The translations under genes and the position numbers were made by a program. Shown in pieces: positions 16,006 through 24,599 of a stretch of 34,166 nt of DNA. This DNA comes from Paenibacillus gallinarum (GTDB taxonomy: Bacteria; Bacillota; Bacilli; Paenibacillales; Paenibacillaceae), in assembly GCF_014836635.1 (NCBI RefSeq), contig NZ_JACSQL010000020.1:1-34166 (forward strand), in the 5' to 3' direction. The notes beneath the pieces are model-generated. The model ran no database searches. It saw nothing but the letters and a program-made list of their open reading frames with translations, and was not told where the DNA came from. Position 1 is the stretch's first letter; each line of letters opens with the position of its first letter.

Positions 16006-17478
16006 TTAACGATCATGCTCTTCCTTTCGCTCTGATTTTTCTTTAATTGATCTGATCTCCTGAAGCAAATTATTCCGTTGATCCAGCGACTTTTCAATTT
16101 CAGTAAGTGTGGAAATTTCATTTTTTATCGAATCTAACTTTAATTTAAGCTGCTCCATTTTCTTTCCATGATTAACGTACCGTTCTGAATAAGAACCGAA
16201 ATCCTGTTCCGTAATGCTTAGCTTCCCTAATTGCTTTGCGGCTTTATCGAATGTTTCTAATTCAACAGAGTATTTACTTTTTAATAACATTCTTTTAATG
16301 GTAGAGTCTTTCACTTCCTCAGAAATTGGCTTGTATTTGTTATAGGTTTCAATTGTTTGTAGAACGATATCCATTTTCCGACTCAATTCTGAAGCATCTC
16401 TCAGAACCAAGGTGATATCCTCAATTTGCTTACTAGCTGATTCCGCAGCTCGTTTCAAGTCTTCTCGATTTTTGTAATCGTGTTCAGATATATATTTTAG
16501 ATGATTTGTCAATTTCGAAATTTGAAGATCAATGCTAAAATCACGCTTTGAATTTTTTCGTATTGGTTGAGTACTATTACGATTCCGAATAGTACGCAAA
16601 AGTGCGATAGTAAGCATAAAGTTAATAGCCAATGATCCACGTTTATAACGGTATTGTCTTGCAGCATCAATAAGTTGGCTTCGGTTTCCAACGAAGCGAT
16701 ACTTATAATTTCGCTTCGATTCTTCAAAATTAAATTCATTAAACTGAATCCGCTCTTTAATTCGTTCTTCTATAAACTCCGGTCCTAATGTCTTTCCACG
16801 TACCGATCGTTCCATTCCTGGAGCCTTAAATGTCATGTATTTTACATGTCCGTGCTTCATCGTATATCCAAGTTGCCTCATCTTCTCCATAAAATCATTG
16901 AAGGAATTAGATGACTTTATAACGGTATTGATATCATTTTTTATGTGCGCTTTCCATGAATTCCCCCGTTTTTCTTCATTCCACTCCTTATACGATTTTG
17001 GAACAGAGTCCTTGTTGTAAGGAATGACACTTAGATTGTATTCTCTAGCGATCTCATCTGAATAATCTCTTGCATCTTTTAGGCTTTGCTTACAAGCATT
17101 AAACTTCTTTCCGTCTAAAGATACTGAATTAATAATAACGTGATTATGATAATGTCCTTTATCCAAATGAGTACTTATGATGAACTGGTACTTATTCCCG
17201 AACATTTTATCAGCCCACTTCAGCCCAATTTCATGGGCTTTATATGGATCGTCAATTTCATTTTCTTTAAAAGACTGTATGAAATGGAATCCTAATGTTC
17301 CCTTCTCTTTATTGTGTTTTCTCTTATTCTCTATCATCTGTTTATAAGCAAGCTTATCGTGCGTGGCACAATTTACGCCTGTAACAAAGCAACCGTAATC
17401 AGTCTTACTGTCGTTCACAATATATTTAAGGGAACGATTTAAAGTATTTCGAATTGTAATCTGCTTAACGTAAGGCAA
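16006..17478 (-). CDS. MobA-type relaxase (MOBP-like)
   Basis: Protein of 490 residues. The N-terminal relaxase domain has the metal-binding histidines of motif III, H104, H109, H111 and H113 (STHLDKGHYHNHVIIN), and a candidate catalytic tyrosine at Y19 (SLKYIV). Residues 330-490 are charged and predicted coiled coil. It nicks oriT and pilots the transferred strand, while the mating channel must come from another element. The start is TTG at 17476-17478, with GGGGGC ten bases upstream inside the end of the preceding gene. Only six bases separate the two genes, so they are coupled. Confidence 0.88.
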   Translation of the reverse strand: MPYVKQITIRNTLNRSLKYIVNDSKTDYGCFVTGVNCATHDKLAYKQMIENKRKHNKEKGTLGFHFIQSFKENEIDDPYKAHEIGLKWADKMFGNKYQFIISTHLDKGHYHNHVIINSVSLDGKKFNACKQSLKDARDYSDEIAREYNLSVIPYNKDSVPKSYKEWNEEKRGNSWKAHIKNDINTVIKSSNSFNDFMEKMRQLGYTMKHGHVKYMTFKAPGMERSVRGKTLGPEFIEERIKERIQFNEFNFEESKRNYKYRFVGNRSQLIDAARQYRYKRGSLAINFMLTIALLRTIRNRNSTQPIRKNSKRDFSIDLQISKLTNHLKYISEHDYKNREDLKRAAESASKQIEDITLVLRDASELSRKMDIVLQTIETYNKYKPISEEVKDSTIKRMLLKSKYSVELETFDKAAKQLGKLSITEQDFGSYSERYVNHGKKMEQLKLKLDSIKNEISTLTEIEKSLDQRNNLLQEIRSIKEKSERKEEHDR

Positions 17479-17484
17479 TAGATA

Positions 17485-17814
17485 TCAGCCCCCATCGTAA
17501 AAATTCTCGATCTGAGTGTAAATCGAATTAAGCTGTTTTCGTAAATATTTAAGATCATCACTCGAAACATGTTCCAGTTCATTTGCACGACGAGCAACCT
17601 GATTAATGTTATTACCGATTTTATTTATCTCATAAACTAATTCTTCAACTTGAGTAAAATCACGCTTGATGATAATCCCCTCAATTGCCATTTTCCTTAG
17701 ATATTTACTCCGATCCAATTCAACAAGCGCAGCCTTTTGATCGATCATCTCTAGTTCATTTTCTGTAACAAAGAACTTCACTTCTTTATCTCGGTATCTC
17801 TTTTTTGCCAACAC
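17485..17814 (-). CDS. MobC-like mobilisation accessory protein
   Basis: Protein of 109 residues. The N-terminal part (KRYRDKEVKFFVTENELEMIDQKA) fits a ribbon-helix-helix DNA-binding fold, followed by the MobC signature region YEINKIGNNINQVARRANE (about 63-81). Such proteins bind oriT and help the relaxase nick. The start is a GTG at 17814 or the adjacent TTG, following AAGGTGA. It is directly upstream of the relaxase and directly downstream of the probable oriT. Confidence 0.82.
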   Translation of the reverse strand: MLAKKRYRDKEVKFFVTENELEMIDQKAALVELDRSKYLRKMAIEGIIIKRDFTQVEELVYEINKIGNNINQVARRANELEHVSSDDLKYLRKQLNSIYTQIENFYDGG

Positions 17815-17840
17815 TGTTCACCTTCTTCTTTCCAAGGGTT

Positions 17841-17930
17841 TTAGGGCATATCCCTAAATTTGACGGGTATTAGGGGATTCCCCTAACAAGCGTAATCCCG
17901 GAAGTGTGGCTACACTTCCAATGCTTGCTA
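17841..17930. other. probable oriT region
   Basis: Three perfect inverted repeats lie just upstream of the MobC-like gene: TTAGGG/CCCTAA (17841-17857), TTAGGGG-ATT-CCCCTAA (17870-17886) and GGAAGTGT-GGCT-ACACTTCC (17900-17919). The last is embedded between AAGC and GCTT. Position and structure fit a transfer origin. I cannot place the nick site. Confidence 0.55.
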
Positions 17931-18338
17931 TCCATATTTTTTAGCTTATGCTCACCATTTTATCATTTCCATCATTTAGTTTAAAGTGGAAAGATATATT
18001 AGTGAGCGCTGATGTAACTTCGTGTCATGACTACATTCAGCATCTCGGATATAACGAGTCTGGATATTTCCCTTATGTCTTTTTCACAAATTAGAGCATC
18101 TAGTTAAACAGTAGATAAAAGATTCGAGAATGAAAATAAGAATAGAAAACAAAAAAATCCCTCACCAATCCATAACAGGACCAGCGGGGAAGTTAAATCT
18201 TCAAATTTGGGCTAGGGATAAACTTAACAAAACATTCAGTAATTGCTTACGTCTTGCTTCGTATAACTCGCAAACATTTTCCAACTAAATAGGGACATCA
18301 AGTAGTTGGATTGTCAAAACTAAATCAGACAACATTTT
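17931..18338. other. intergenic sequence, no gene seen
   Basis: AT-rich sequence with many stops in all frames. The only notable feature is that 18240-18338 probably belongs to the end of the decayed IS fragment next to it. Confidence 0.4.
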
Positions 18339-18464
18339 CAAAGAATTTTGTAGTTTACTGGACTCACGTAGCCCAATGTCCTAAGAATTAGATAATTGTT
18401 ATACCAGTTTACATAATCACTTAGCTCCAAATTAAGATGATCTGGATATGTTAGCTCTTCCTTC
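18339..18464 (-). pseudogene. C-terminal remnant of an IS3-family transposase
   Basis: Reading leftward, about 42 codons encode KEELTYPDHLNLELSDYVNW followed by YNNYLILRTLGYVSPVNYK and a stop. This matches the end of IS3-family OrfB proteins (ELxDYVxWYNNxRxxxTLGYxSPxxY). The upstream frame is closed by a stop and the rest of the element is missing. Confidence 0.6.
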
Positions 18465-18534
18465 TATGTAACGCATCCATCTAATTCTAAAGTCTGCACA
18501 GCCTCTTTCGAAACAATCTTTAAACGCTTTTTAT

Positions 18535-19374
18535 TCACTGCGTATTTTCCCTTCTATTAGGAATAAAATGAATTCCTGCCTTTTCATAACGGTAAAACGG
18601 ATTTACTTCATCCCAGTCATCATCCATTTTAATAGAAGGCAATCGCTCATCTTCTTCTTTTGTAACGGTACAAACAAAATAATACTTAATTAAAAGGTCA
18701 TAGATAAATGACTCTGTTAGTTCTCCAGCTAAAGTAATTTCTGAAATCTGCTTTATATAAAGATTTTTCGGTATCATATGCTCATAAATCAAGTTCTTTG
18801 CAACATATCCAGATTTAATGGCTTTCTGAGCGTTAGGGGTAATATAATCGGACATACTATGTTTCCCCTTATATAATCCCTTTTGCCTAAAATAGCTTTC
18901 CGTTAGAAAATAAAGATCATCACCAATTCCTTTTGAGCTAAGATGATATTTCCGTAAAAAGTCATCCGGAATTCTTCTTTTTAATATCAGAACCTCAAAC
19001 AAGTTCTTGCTTAAATGTCGTATATATTCTTTTCTGTTAAATGCCGAGGAAGAAGTCCCTTTATTTAAAACAGGAATGTTAATATTAGCTTCAACTACTG
19101 GAACAGTAATGTAATTGTTGGATGATAAATCCTCTCGTTTTTGATATTGATAAACTCCTCTCTTCATATCCCAATTACCACTTCGTTTAATTGCAAACCA
19201 TATCGCTTTACTAATAGCTGTGGGAAAAAACGTTTCAAATTCTTGATGATAAAAGGTAGATTGCTTGAACTTTTCTACTAATTCAACATTTGTAAAAACA
19301 GCACCGTCAACCATACTTACTTCAAAGTTTAAGATGAATTTTAATGTCTCTTCATTTAGTGAATATTCCTCCAT
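18535..19374 (-). CDS. unknown protein, 279 residues
   Basis: A complete gene with a plausible ribosome site (AAAGGATG before the ATG) and good coding character, but I do not recognise the family. It is soluble and rich in Lys, Tyr and acidic residues, with no membrane segment or signal peptide. YEHMIPKN (197-204) is reminiscent of the EHxxPK-type metal-binding motif seen in some HNH-like nucleases, but no second half of such a motif is evident. It lies between the mobilisation genes and a set of small unknown genes read in the same direction. Confidence 0.6.
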   Translation of the reverse strand: MEEYSLNEETLKFILNFEVSMVDGAVFTNVELVEKFKQSTFYHQEFETFFPTAISKAIWFAIKRSGNWDMKRGVYQYQKREDLSSNNYITVPVVEANINIPVLNKGTSSSAFNRKEYIRHLSKNLFEVLILKRRIPDDFLRKYHLSSKGIGDDLYFLTESYFRQKGLYKGKHSMSDYITPNAQKAIKSGYVAKNLIYEHMIPKNLYIKQISEITLAGELTESFIYDLLIKYYFVCTVTKEEDERLPSIKMDDDWDEVNPFYRYEKAGIHFIPNRRENTQ

Positions 19375-19495
19375 TTTCCATCATCCTTTTTTATATTTTC
19401 CGATTTTCTTGTTTTACCATGACGTAAAATTACACCAAGTTTTTTATCTCTTGTCTCAGCTGACATAAACCTATTTTTAATTAGAATAATCAGTC

Positions 19496-19822
19496 CTATC
19501 GCTTTTTTTTCTGTACTAATTCTCTAGCTTCATCAATAGAGTAACCTTGCCGTACATAAATGTTTTCTTCAAGATATTCCATATGGCGATTCACTTTTTC
19601 AGGCATTGTTTCAGGACTCCAATTTTCTTGGATAGCTCTCTTAAGAAAGTTCAGTGGAGATTTAACTGGACGCGGTGATTGACGCATAATTAAAAGCAGT
19701 TCAAGTACTCGTTCAAACGGAATTGGCTTCAATAGCTCTATAACTTCGAAGCTTGGATATGTAAGAGTAGCTATTTGATAAGCCGTAGCTATTTCCTTGA
19801 TACTTCCTCTATCCAAAATCAT
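19496..19822 (-). CDS. unknown small protein, 108 residues
   Basis: Soluble helical protein with an ATG preceded by AAAGGATGG. The region SPLNFLKRAIQENWSPETMP (55-74) resembles the C-terminal helical tail of some Gram-positive plasmid and phage replication or DnaD-like proteins, but this is too weak for a name. The end is very basic (QKKKR). It is in line with the unknown 72-residue gene upstream. Confidence 0.55.
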   Translation of the reverse strand: MILDRGSIKEIATAYQIATLTYPSFEVIELLKPIPFERVLELLLIMRQSPRPVKSPLNFLKRAIQENWSPETMPEKVNRHMEYLEENIYVRQGYSIDEARELVQKKKR

Positions 19823-19850
19823 TCGCCATCCTTTCTATACAACTTAATAT

Positions 19851-20069
19851 TCAATTCGTTTCAATAAACCGAATGACCTCTTTTGGACTTTTGACATATT
19901 CAACATCTAAACAAATCATAAGGTCATAAACTCCAACCTTATATTCAACATCACTAACTCTTGTTACTTCATAACGCTTGCTTTCACCAATGGTAACTCC
20001 ACCGATCGTATAACTCTCTCCTGCAATAAGCGATTGAATTGTTTTCTTTTGTATTTGGCTTAGTATCAT
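19851..20069 (-). CDS. unknown small protein, 72 residues
   Basis: Predicted beta-rich soluble protein (SYTIGGVTIGESKRYEV, VGVYDLMICLDVEYV). AGGAGA lies eight bases before the ATG. It is probably co-transcribed with the 108-residue gene 28 bases downstream. No family recognised. Confidence 0.5.
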   Translation of the reverse strand: MILSQIQKKTIQSLIAGESYTIGGVTIGESKRYEVTRVSDVEYKVGVYDLMICLDVEYVKSPKEVIRFIETN

Positions 20070-20168
20070 TCATATATTCTCCTATTCTTATATATCCTGA
20101 AATTAACTGTCCATTTAGATTTTACGTTTAAAGGTCGATAAACTACCTTATAGCTACATTTTTAACAA

Positions 20169-20203
20169 GGGAAAAGGAGAAGTTATCACATTTCTCCTTT
20201 CCC
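20169..20203. terminator. hairpin between small genes
   Basis: GGGAAAAGGAGAA (20169-20181) pairs with TTTCTCCTTTCCC (20191-20203) with one bulge. It immediately follows the stop of the 58-codon gene. The T tract on the leftward strand is weak. Confidence 0.5.
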
Positions 20204-20204
20204 C

Positions 20205-20381
20205 TCAATAACCCTCATCGTCTCCATACATCGCTTCATAATTTAGCTTCTTTATCTCTTCTAGTGTTGGTTGTCTGAATCCAAAGTGTTTCACAGCCAA
20301 AACCTTCAACAGCTTGATTCTTTCCCCGTTATCCATTTCTTCCATTGCTCTTAATATCTGTTCAGCAGTCATTTTTTCCAT
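20205..20381 (-). CDS. unknown small protein, 58 residues
   Basis: Acidic helical peptide beginning MEKMTAEQILRAMEEMDNGE and ending MYGDDEGY. AGAGGT is 11 bases before the first ATG; the fourth codon is an alternative ATG. Coding character is good, and it is followed by a hairpin. It lies just downstream of the recombinase gene, in the same direction. No family recognised. Confidence 0.5.
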   Translation of the reverse strand: MEKMTAEQILRAMEEMDNGERIKLLKVLAVKHFGFRQPTLEEIKKLNYEAMYGDDEGY

Positions 20382-20442
20382 CAGGGCAGATTACCTCTTT
20401 ATAAAATATCACATTAATTGTTCGTTCAATTCCTTTCCCATT

Positions 20443-21345
20443 TCAAATCCAACTAATCGACTCTACGGCCGACGTTAAATCTTCCATCCCCGGAGTCGTG
20501 TAAATCATCGTCATCTGAATATTCGGTGTTCCATCTTCTTTAAAATGTCCCATTAACATAGCCACTTGCTGCAGATCATTCCCAGCACTAATTAAATCAT
20601 GACCAAAGGTATGCCTTAGTGCATGACACGTTAGATGTTCAATCCTCGTTCGATTTCTATAATTCTCGATCATATGCTGTACACCACGAACAGATAATTG
20701 CTTCGATCTCTGTGAAACAAAAACATACGGACTGGTATCATCTCGCTCATCAAAATAACTCTGCAGTGCAGAACGAACCTCACTATTCAGCGGTACTTCC
20801 CGGTCCTTATCGCCTTTTCCTCGAACATACACGCTGCCGGACCTCAAACTCATTGTCACCTCATTTTTCAGAAGATCACAAAGTTCATGAACCCGAAGAC
20901 CAGCCCGAAGCATGAGTAGCACAATCGCATAATCCCGTTTATTACTTTGCCCTCGCACTTCCCTGAGTAGTGCATTTTGTTCATTACGGCTCAGCCACTT
21001 TGGCGACCGTCTTGCTGCCGGCGGTTTTTTGATTGGACCCACCGGATTATCTTGGATGAGTCCCTGTTCCGCAAAGAAACGGAAAATCGCATTTAAATGC
21101 ACAAATGTGAGCTGCATGGTACTTGGCTTGGCTGGCTGTCCTCCTCTTCCTCCTGACAGAAGCATATACCGTTTATAATCGGCAATATCTTTTTGCGTGG
21201 CCGTCCCAGCATCATACAGATCCGGGTCAGTTTCCTTCATCCACTTTTCGAACTTATTCCAAGTAGACATGTAATTTGATATGGTTCGCTCGGATACGCC
21301 GGACTGACGTAGTTGATCTCTAAATAATCCGAACATGGTAGACAT
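20443..21345 (-). CDS. tyrosine recombinase (XerC/D-like integrase)
   Basis: Protein of 300 residues with a SAM-like core-binding domain (about 1-100) and a catalytic domain carrying the full set: R151 (GLRVHEL), K180 region (GKGDKDREVPL), H241 and R244 (HALRHTFGH), H267 (MGHF) and the nucleophile Y282 (MIYTTPG). It cuts and rejoins DNA at a core site with two arms. ATG with GGAG seven bases upstream. A set of three 15-bp repeats lies directly upstream and is the most likely target. It could serve plasmid dimer resolution or integration, or act on the sites in the resistance island. Confidence 0.88.
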   Translation of the reverse strand: MSTMFGLFRDQLRQSGVSERTISNYMSTWNKFEKWMKETDPDLYDAGTATQKDIADYKRYMLLSGGRGGQPAKPSTMQLTFVHLNAIFRFFAEQGLIQDNPVGPIKKPPAARRSPKWLSRNEQNALLREVRGQSNKRDYAIVLLMLRAGLRVHELCDLLKNEVTMSLRSGSVYVRGKGDKDREVPLNSEVRSALQSYFDERDDTSPYVFVSQRSKQLSVRGVQHMIENYRNRTRIEHLTCHALRHTFGHDLISAGNDLQQVAMLMGHFKEDGTPNIQMTMIYTTPGMEDLTSAVESISWI

Positions 21346-21372
21346 TTTATGACTCCTTCATTTCGCCACTAT

Positions 21373-21476
21373 AGAAGATGACGAGTTTTTTCGTGCTTAG
21401 CAAACGGTAGAATCAGGGTTTGCTATACCTATTTTAGCACAACTCGTCATCTTCTGTATAGAGAAGATGACGAGTT
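21373..21476. repeat. three 15-bp repeats and a 15-6-15 palindrome upstream of the recombinase
   Basis: AGAAGATGACGAGTT occurs at 21373-21387 and 21462-21476, and inverted at 21441-21455. The last two form a perfect palindrome around the spacer GTATAG (21456-21461). Outer copies also share GTGCT and AGCAAAC blocks with the inverted copy, so 21373-21455 can fold as a long stem. The layout fits recombinase arm and core sites. Confidence 0.65.
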
Positions 21477-21815
21477 GTGATATATGCCTCCTTAAATCCA
21501 GTTACAAAAAGAACCGTAGATTTAATACCAAGGTTCGCCGAAAAACTTTTAAATTTGTTTCCTTACATATTAATCAAAAAAGAGTATAATCAAATAAAGC
21601 AAAAGTTTGTCCAAGGGGTGTCGAAAAAGGCCTGTAAAACAAAAAAACCACCTAATCGGTAGTTGTTGTTACGAATGCTTTCACGCGGCCACTGGGACCG
21701 AACTACTTGCAAATCTATATACGTATCTTCGCATCCGCGGATGAGATGATTACGTTGTAATCATATAATAAACAAAAAGCATACTATTGTCAAACATAAG
21801 TGAGGTTAAGCAAAG
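21477..21815. other. intergenic sequence before the DUF3800 gene
   Basis: AT-rich. It holds a short rightward reading frame without a ribosome site and presumably the promoter of the DUF3800 gene. Nothing else supportable. Confidence 0.3.
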
Positions 21816-22616
21816 ATGGCAGAAGAAATAAAAACAGAAAAACTAAATATTTTCTTTGATGAAAGTGGTAAACGAAAAGATAAACCCACTTTGATGGGCG
21901 GAATGTCTATCCCCTCCGTTCTTTACAATACTGACTATTTTTCTAAAATATCACAAAAACTACGTGATCGTGAACTCAATTTGCACTGGAAAGATTATTC
22001 AGGTCATGCTACTACACGAGAAAACATAAAAGAGGCTATTTCGCTGATTACAACACACAGCAAATTAATTAAATTTACTGTAATTAACTATGACTACTCC
22101 CTTATTGAAAAAAAAGGTTTTGGATCATTTATGTCTGAACAAATGATTTATACTAAGTTCCCTGAACGGATCATATATGGTTTGTTGAGAAGATACGGGA
22201 AAAACCTATTTATTGAAGCTGACATTAAAGTCGAGAAGTCTAGTGAATATGAAGGATTTAAACTAAACGAAATCATGAAAGAACAACTGAATATACAATC
22301 CATTTATCGCGGAGAACAATTTATCATCGAAGAAAGCCAGCTAGTTCCAAAAGGCCAGGAAATCGGTATCGAGTTAACTGATCTACTCTTGGGAATAATG
22401 AGAACGGTCATTATTAACAAACCAAACAGTTCTTCGAACACAATCAGAAGTAAAAACCAATTGGTTATTGATCTTGTAAAAGATGATAAGTTTTATTCAT
22501 TTCTCGAGAATATTCGTTGCTTTGAATGGACTCATTCCAAAGAATTGACAGAAGTAAATTTCACAGATTACCTACAATTATTCATTGCAAATAACTATGA
22601 TCAATATCTACAGTAA
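21816..22616 (+). CDS. DUF3800-domain protein
   Basis: Protein of 266 residues. NIFFDESGK (11-19) is the hallmark N-terminal motif of DUF3800. Later acidic positions (FIEADIKVEK near 132-141 and GIELTDLLLGIMR near 187-199) fit the remaining conserved residues of this RNase H-like fold. The biochemical activity of the family is not established, but members are common in prophages and defence islands. GAGG lies ten bases before the ATG. It sits beside a type I restriction system but is read in the opposite direction, so it is an independent unit. Confidence 0.75.
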   Translation: MAEEIKTEKLNIFFDESGKRKDKPTLMGGMSIPSVLYNTDYFSKISQKLRDRELNLHWKDYSGHATTRENIKEAISLITTHSKLIKFTVINYDYSLIEKKGFGSFMSEQMIYTKFPERIIYGLLRRYGKNLFIEADIKVEKSSEYEGFKLNEIMKEQLNIQSIYRGEQFIIEESQLVPKGQEIGIELTDLLLGIMRTVIINKPNSSSNTIRSKNQLVIDLVKDDKFYSFLENIRCFEWTHSKELTEVNFTDYLQLFIANNYDQYLQ

Positions 22617-22631
22617 CGAAAGCACGCTATT

Positions 22632-22725
22632 CTATAAAATGTGAATTCCAGGTGGATCTTCACTTAGGCCAGCGTAAGGGATTTCTTTATCGTTTTATGT
22701 AAACATTCTTGTTAGTCATAGGCAT
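22632..22725 (-). pseudogene. possible frameshifted small gene
   Basis: Strong ribosome site (GAGGAGGGG) then MPMTNKNVYIK; after a one-base shift the frame continues DKEIPYAGLSEDPPGIHIL and stops. Without the shift the peptide is 12 residues. It looks like a broken small gene of unknown function. Confidence 0.2.
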
Positions 22726-23068
22726 CCCCTCCTCTATGGTAATTTCATTAGGAAGTGTAATGCAATCTAACTCATGACAGAATGGATAACCAGAGAAGCA
22801 ACAACGTAGCATACAAACCTGATTGGATTCGAACCAATTAGTGCTGAGCCTGACCCAAATGCAGAACTTTAATGAACAGTAGGAACCAGCATTACGTTAT
22901 TCAGCCCGTTTTCAGGGCTTTTTTGAGAGTGAAATTCATCGTTTTTTCATTATAGATCGCATGAATAATAGGTCATATAAACTTCGGTGCAGATAAAATG
23001 ATTTATTCCAAGCTACTTCATTGCCCTTTTTCAAATTTCATTTTATGCTCCTTTTACTTCGATACTAA
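22726..23068. other. intergenic sequence with one terminator-like hairpin
   Basis: AGCCC-N7-GGGCT followed by six T at about 22902-22926 is a rightward terminator, probably for the DUF3800 transcript. ATTGG-ATTCGAA-CCAAT at 22822-22838 is a small palindrome. No gene seen. Confidence 0.45.
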
Positions 23069-23069
23069 A

Positions 23070-23096
23070 AAGAAGCGAATTGCTTCGCTTCTTAAA
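23070..23096 (-). terminator. intrinsic terminator of the hsd operon
   Basis: AAGAAGCGA (23070-23078) pairs with TCGCTTCTT (23085-23093). On the leftward strand it is followed by TTTTTAG, ten bases after the hsdS stop. Confidence 0.8.
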
Positions 23097-23105
23097 AATA
23101 TTAAA

Positions 23106-24599
23106 CTAAAAAGCATTATTAAGTTTGTTTTTTACAAGTAACATCTTTTCAATTTGTTGGACAATTCTATTCTGTTCTTTTAAGGGTGGTAATGGAATAA
23201 TAATATTTTTTAGTTTAGTACCGTTAAAATTAGCTTGGCCATTCTGTTGAATTATATGGGGTTCTATTTGCGTTTTTCGACACAAATATGAATTTAGATA
23301 GTAATTAATATATATTGGAGATACAAAAGTTTTTAAAATTTCAACACGAATTAAATATGATGCAAAGCTAAATCTATTATCTTCGCCTTTATAACAAGCA
23401 CTTTTTCCTACCAACTCATAGCTATTTGTTCTGTTAAACAATATATCTTGATGCTTCAAATAAAGTTTTGGTAAATCTTTAATATCTTCATTAACATATT
23501 TTAATTTATCGTAAGAAATCTCTCCGTTAACAATATTATTCATACGAAGTACAGGTACTTTTTGCTCGAACTCCGATGTTTTTTGAGAAGTACCATACTC
23601 AATCACTTTACTTATATCACCCAACCTCACCCACTCCCAACTACTCGGAATATCAAAAGGAATCTCCTCTTCTGTAATCGGTAGCAGAGGTTTTTCTTTC
23701 TTAATAACTTTGTCTTTAATTAATCTCTCTTTTTCTAACTGTATTTTCTCAATCAACTGCTGTGCTGGCTCATCATTCGGATCTTGCACAACCAATCTAC
23801 CTTGCATAGCATATTGAAGAATAGATTTCTCTAAATTCATAGGGAAATTACTATTTAATAAATCGATATCTAACTTTAATTCACTATATAATTTTATTTT
23901 TCTTTCTAACTCACTAATTCTATTAATTAATTCTAATTGCACAGATAATGGTGGTAATGGAATCATTACTTGATTAATATTGCGAATAGACAACTTAGGC
24001 TGTGCAACCTTATTTACAGCTTGTTGGAACTGATTTTGTACAATTGGTGATTCAAGTAATAATTTAACAAATAGTTTATTTACATGGCTTATTTCAATTT
24101 TAACTGCGTTTTCTGTTAAAAGAGCACCATCAAATTCTTCTGGTATTATTCCTACTTTCCCTATTGTTCCAGCTATTGTTAGATATAAATCATTACTAGA
24201 AATAGTATAATTTTTAATACCCTGATATACTTCTTCATCTACATAATGTAAGTCATTTGATGTAATACTACCATCTTTCATATCTGCAACTCTTAGATAA
24301 ACGTAAGGTGTTTTTGTGGTTAAAAGTTTATATCCACGAGGTACTCTTTTCCCGCCTCTTACATTGAAAATATCCCCGATCTTAACCCATCTCCAATTAA
24401 CAGGAATATCAAATGGTACCTCTTTTAAATCAACGATGTATTCCTCTTTAACTTTTTTTATCAACTTTGATTCTATTTGTTTTTGTTGATAATTTTTTAT
24501 AGCTTCGTATAAAGTAATGGCATTCTCTCTTGAATCATTAAATAAACTCCCCTGCAAGGCATATTGCAAAATGGAATCTTTTAGTTGCTTCGCATTCAT
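23106..24599 (-). CDS. hsdS: HsdS, type I restriction specificity subunit
   Basis: Protein of 497 residues with two target-recognition domains. Each begins with a similar block: VPFDIPVNWRWVKIGDI at about 57-73 and IPFDIPSSWEWVRLGDI at about 311-327. Each half is preceded by a conserved ILQYALQG or ILQYAMQG helix. The two domains read the two halves of a bipartite DNA site, and the helical regions between them set the spacing. Its ATG overlaps the hsdM stop by four bases (ATGA), so translation is coupled. The first domain seems lower in identity to housekeeping copies, as is normal for the variable parts. Confidence 0.9.
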   Translation of the reverse strand: MNAKQLKDSILQYALQGSLFNDSRENAITLYEAIKNYQQKQIESKLIKKVKEEYIVDLKEVPFDIPVNWRWVKIGDIFNVRGGKRVPRGYKLLTTKTPYVYLRVADMKDGSITSNDLHYVDEEVYQGIKNYTISSNDLYLTIAGTIGKVGIIPEEFDGALLTENAVKIEISHVNKLFVKLLLESPIVQNQFQQAVNKVAQPKLSIRNINQVMIPLPPLSVQLELINRISELERKIKLYSELKLDIDLLNSNFPMNLEKSILQYAMQGRLVVQDPNDEPAQQLIEKIQLEKERLIKDKVIKKEKPLLPITEEEIPFDIPSSWEWVRLGDISKVIEYGTSQKTSEFEQKVPVLRMNNIVNGEISYDKLKYVNEDIKDLPKLYLKHQDILFNRTNSYELVGKSACYKGEDNRFSFASYLIRVEILKTFVSPIYINYYLNSYLCRKTQIEPHIIQQNGQANFNGTKLKNIIIPLPPLKEQNRIVQQIEKMLLVKNKLNNAF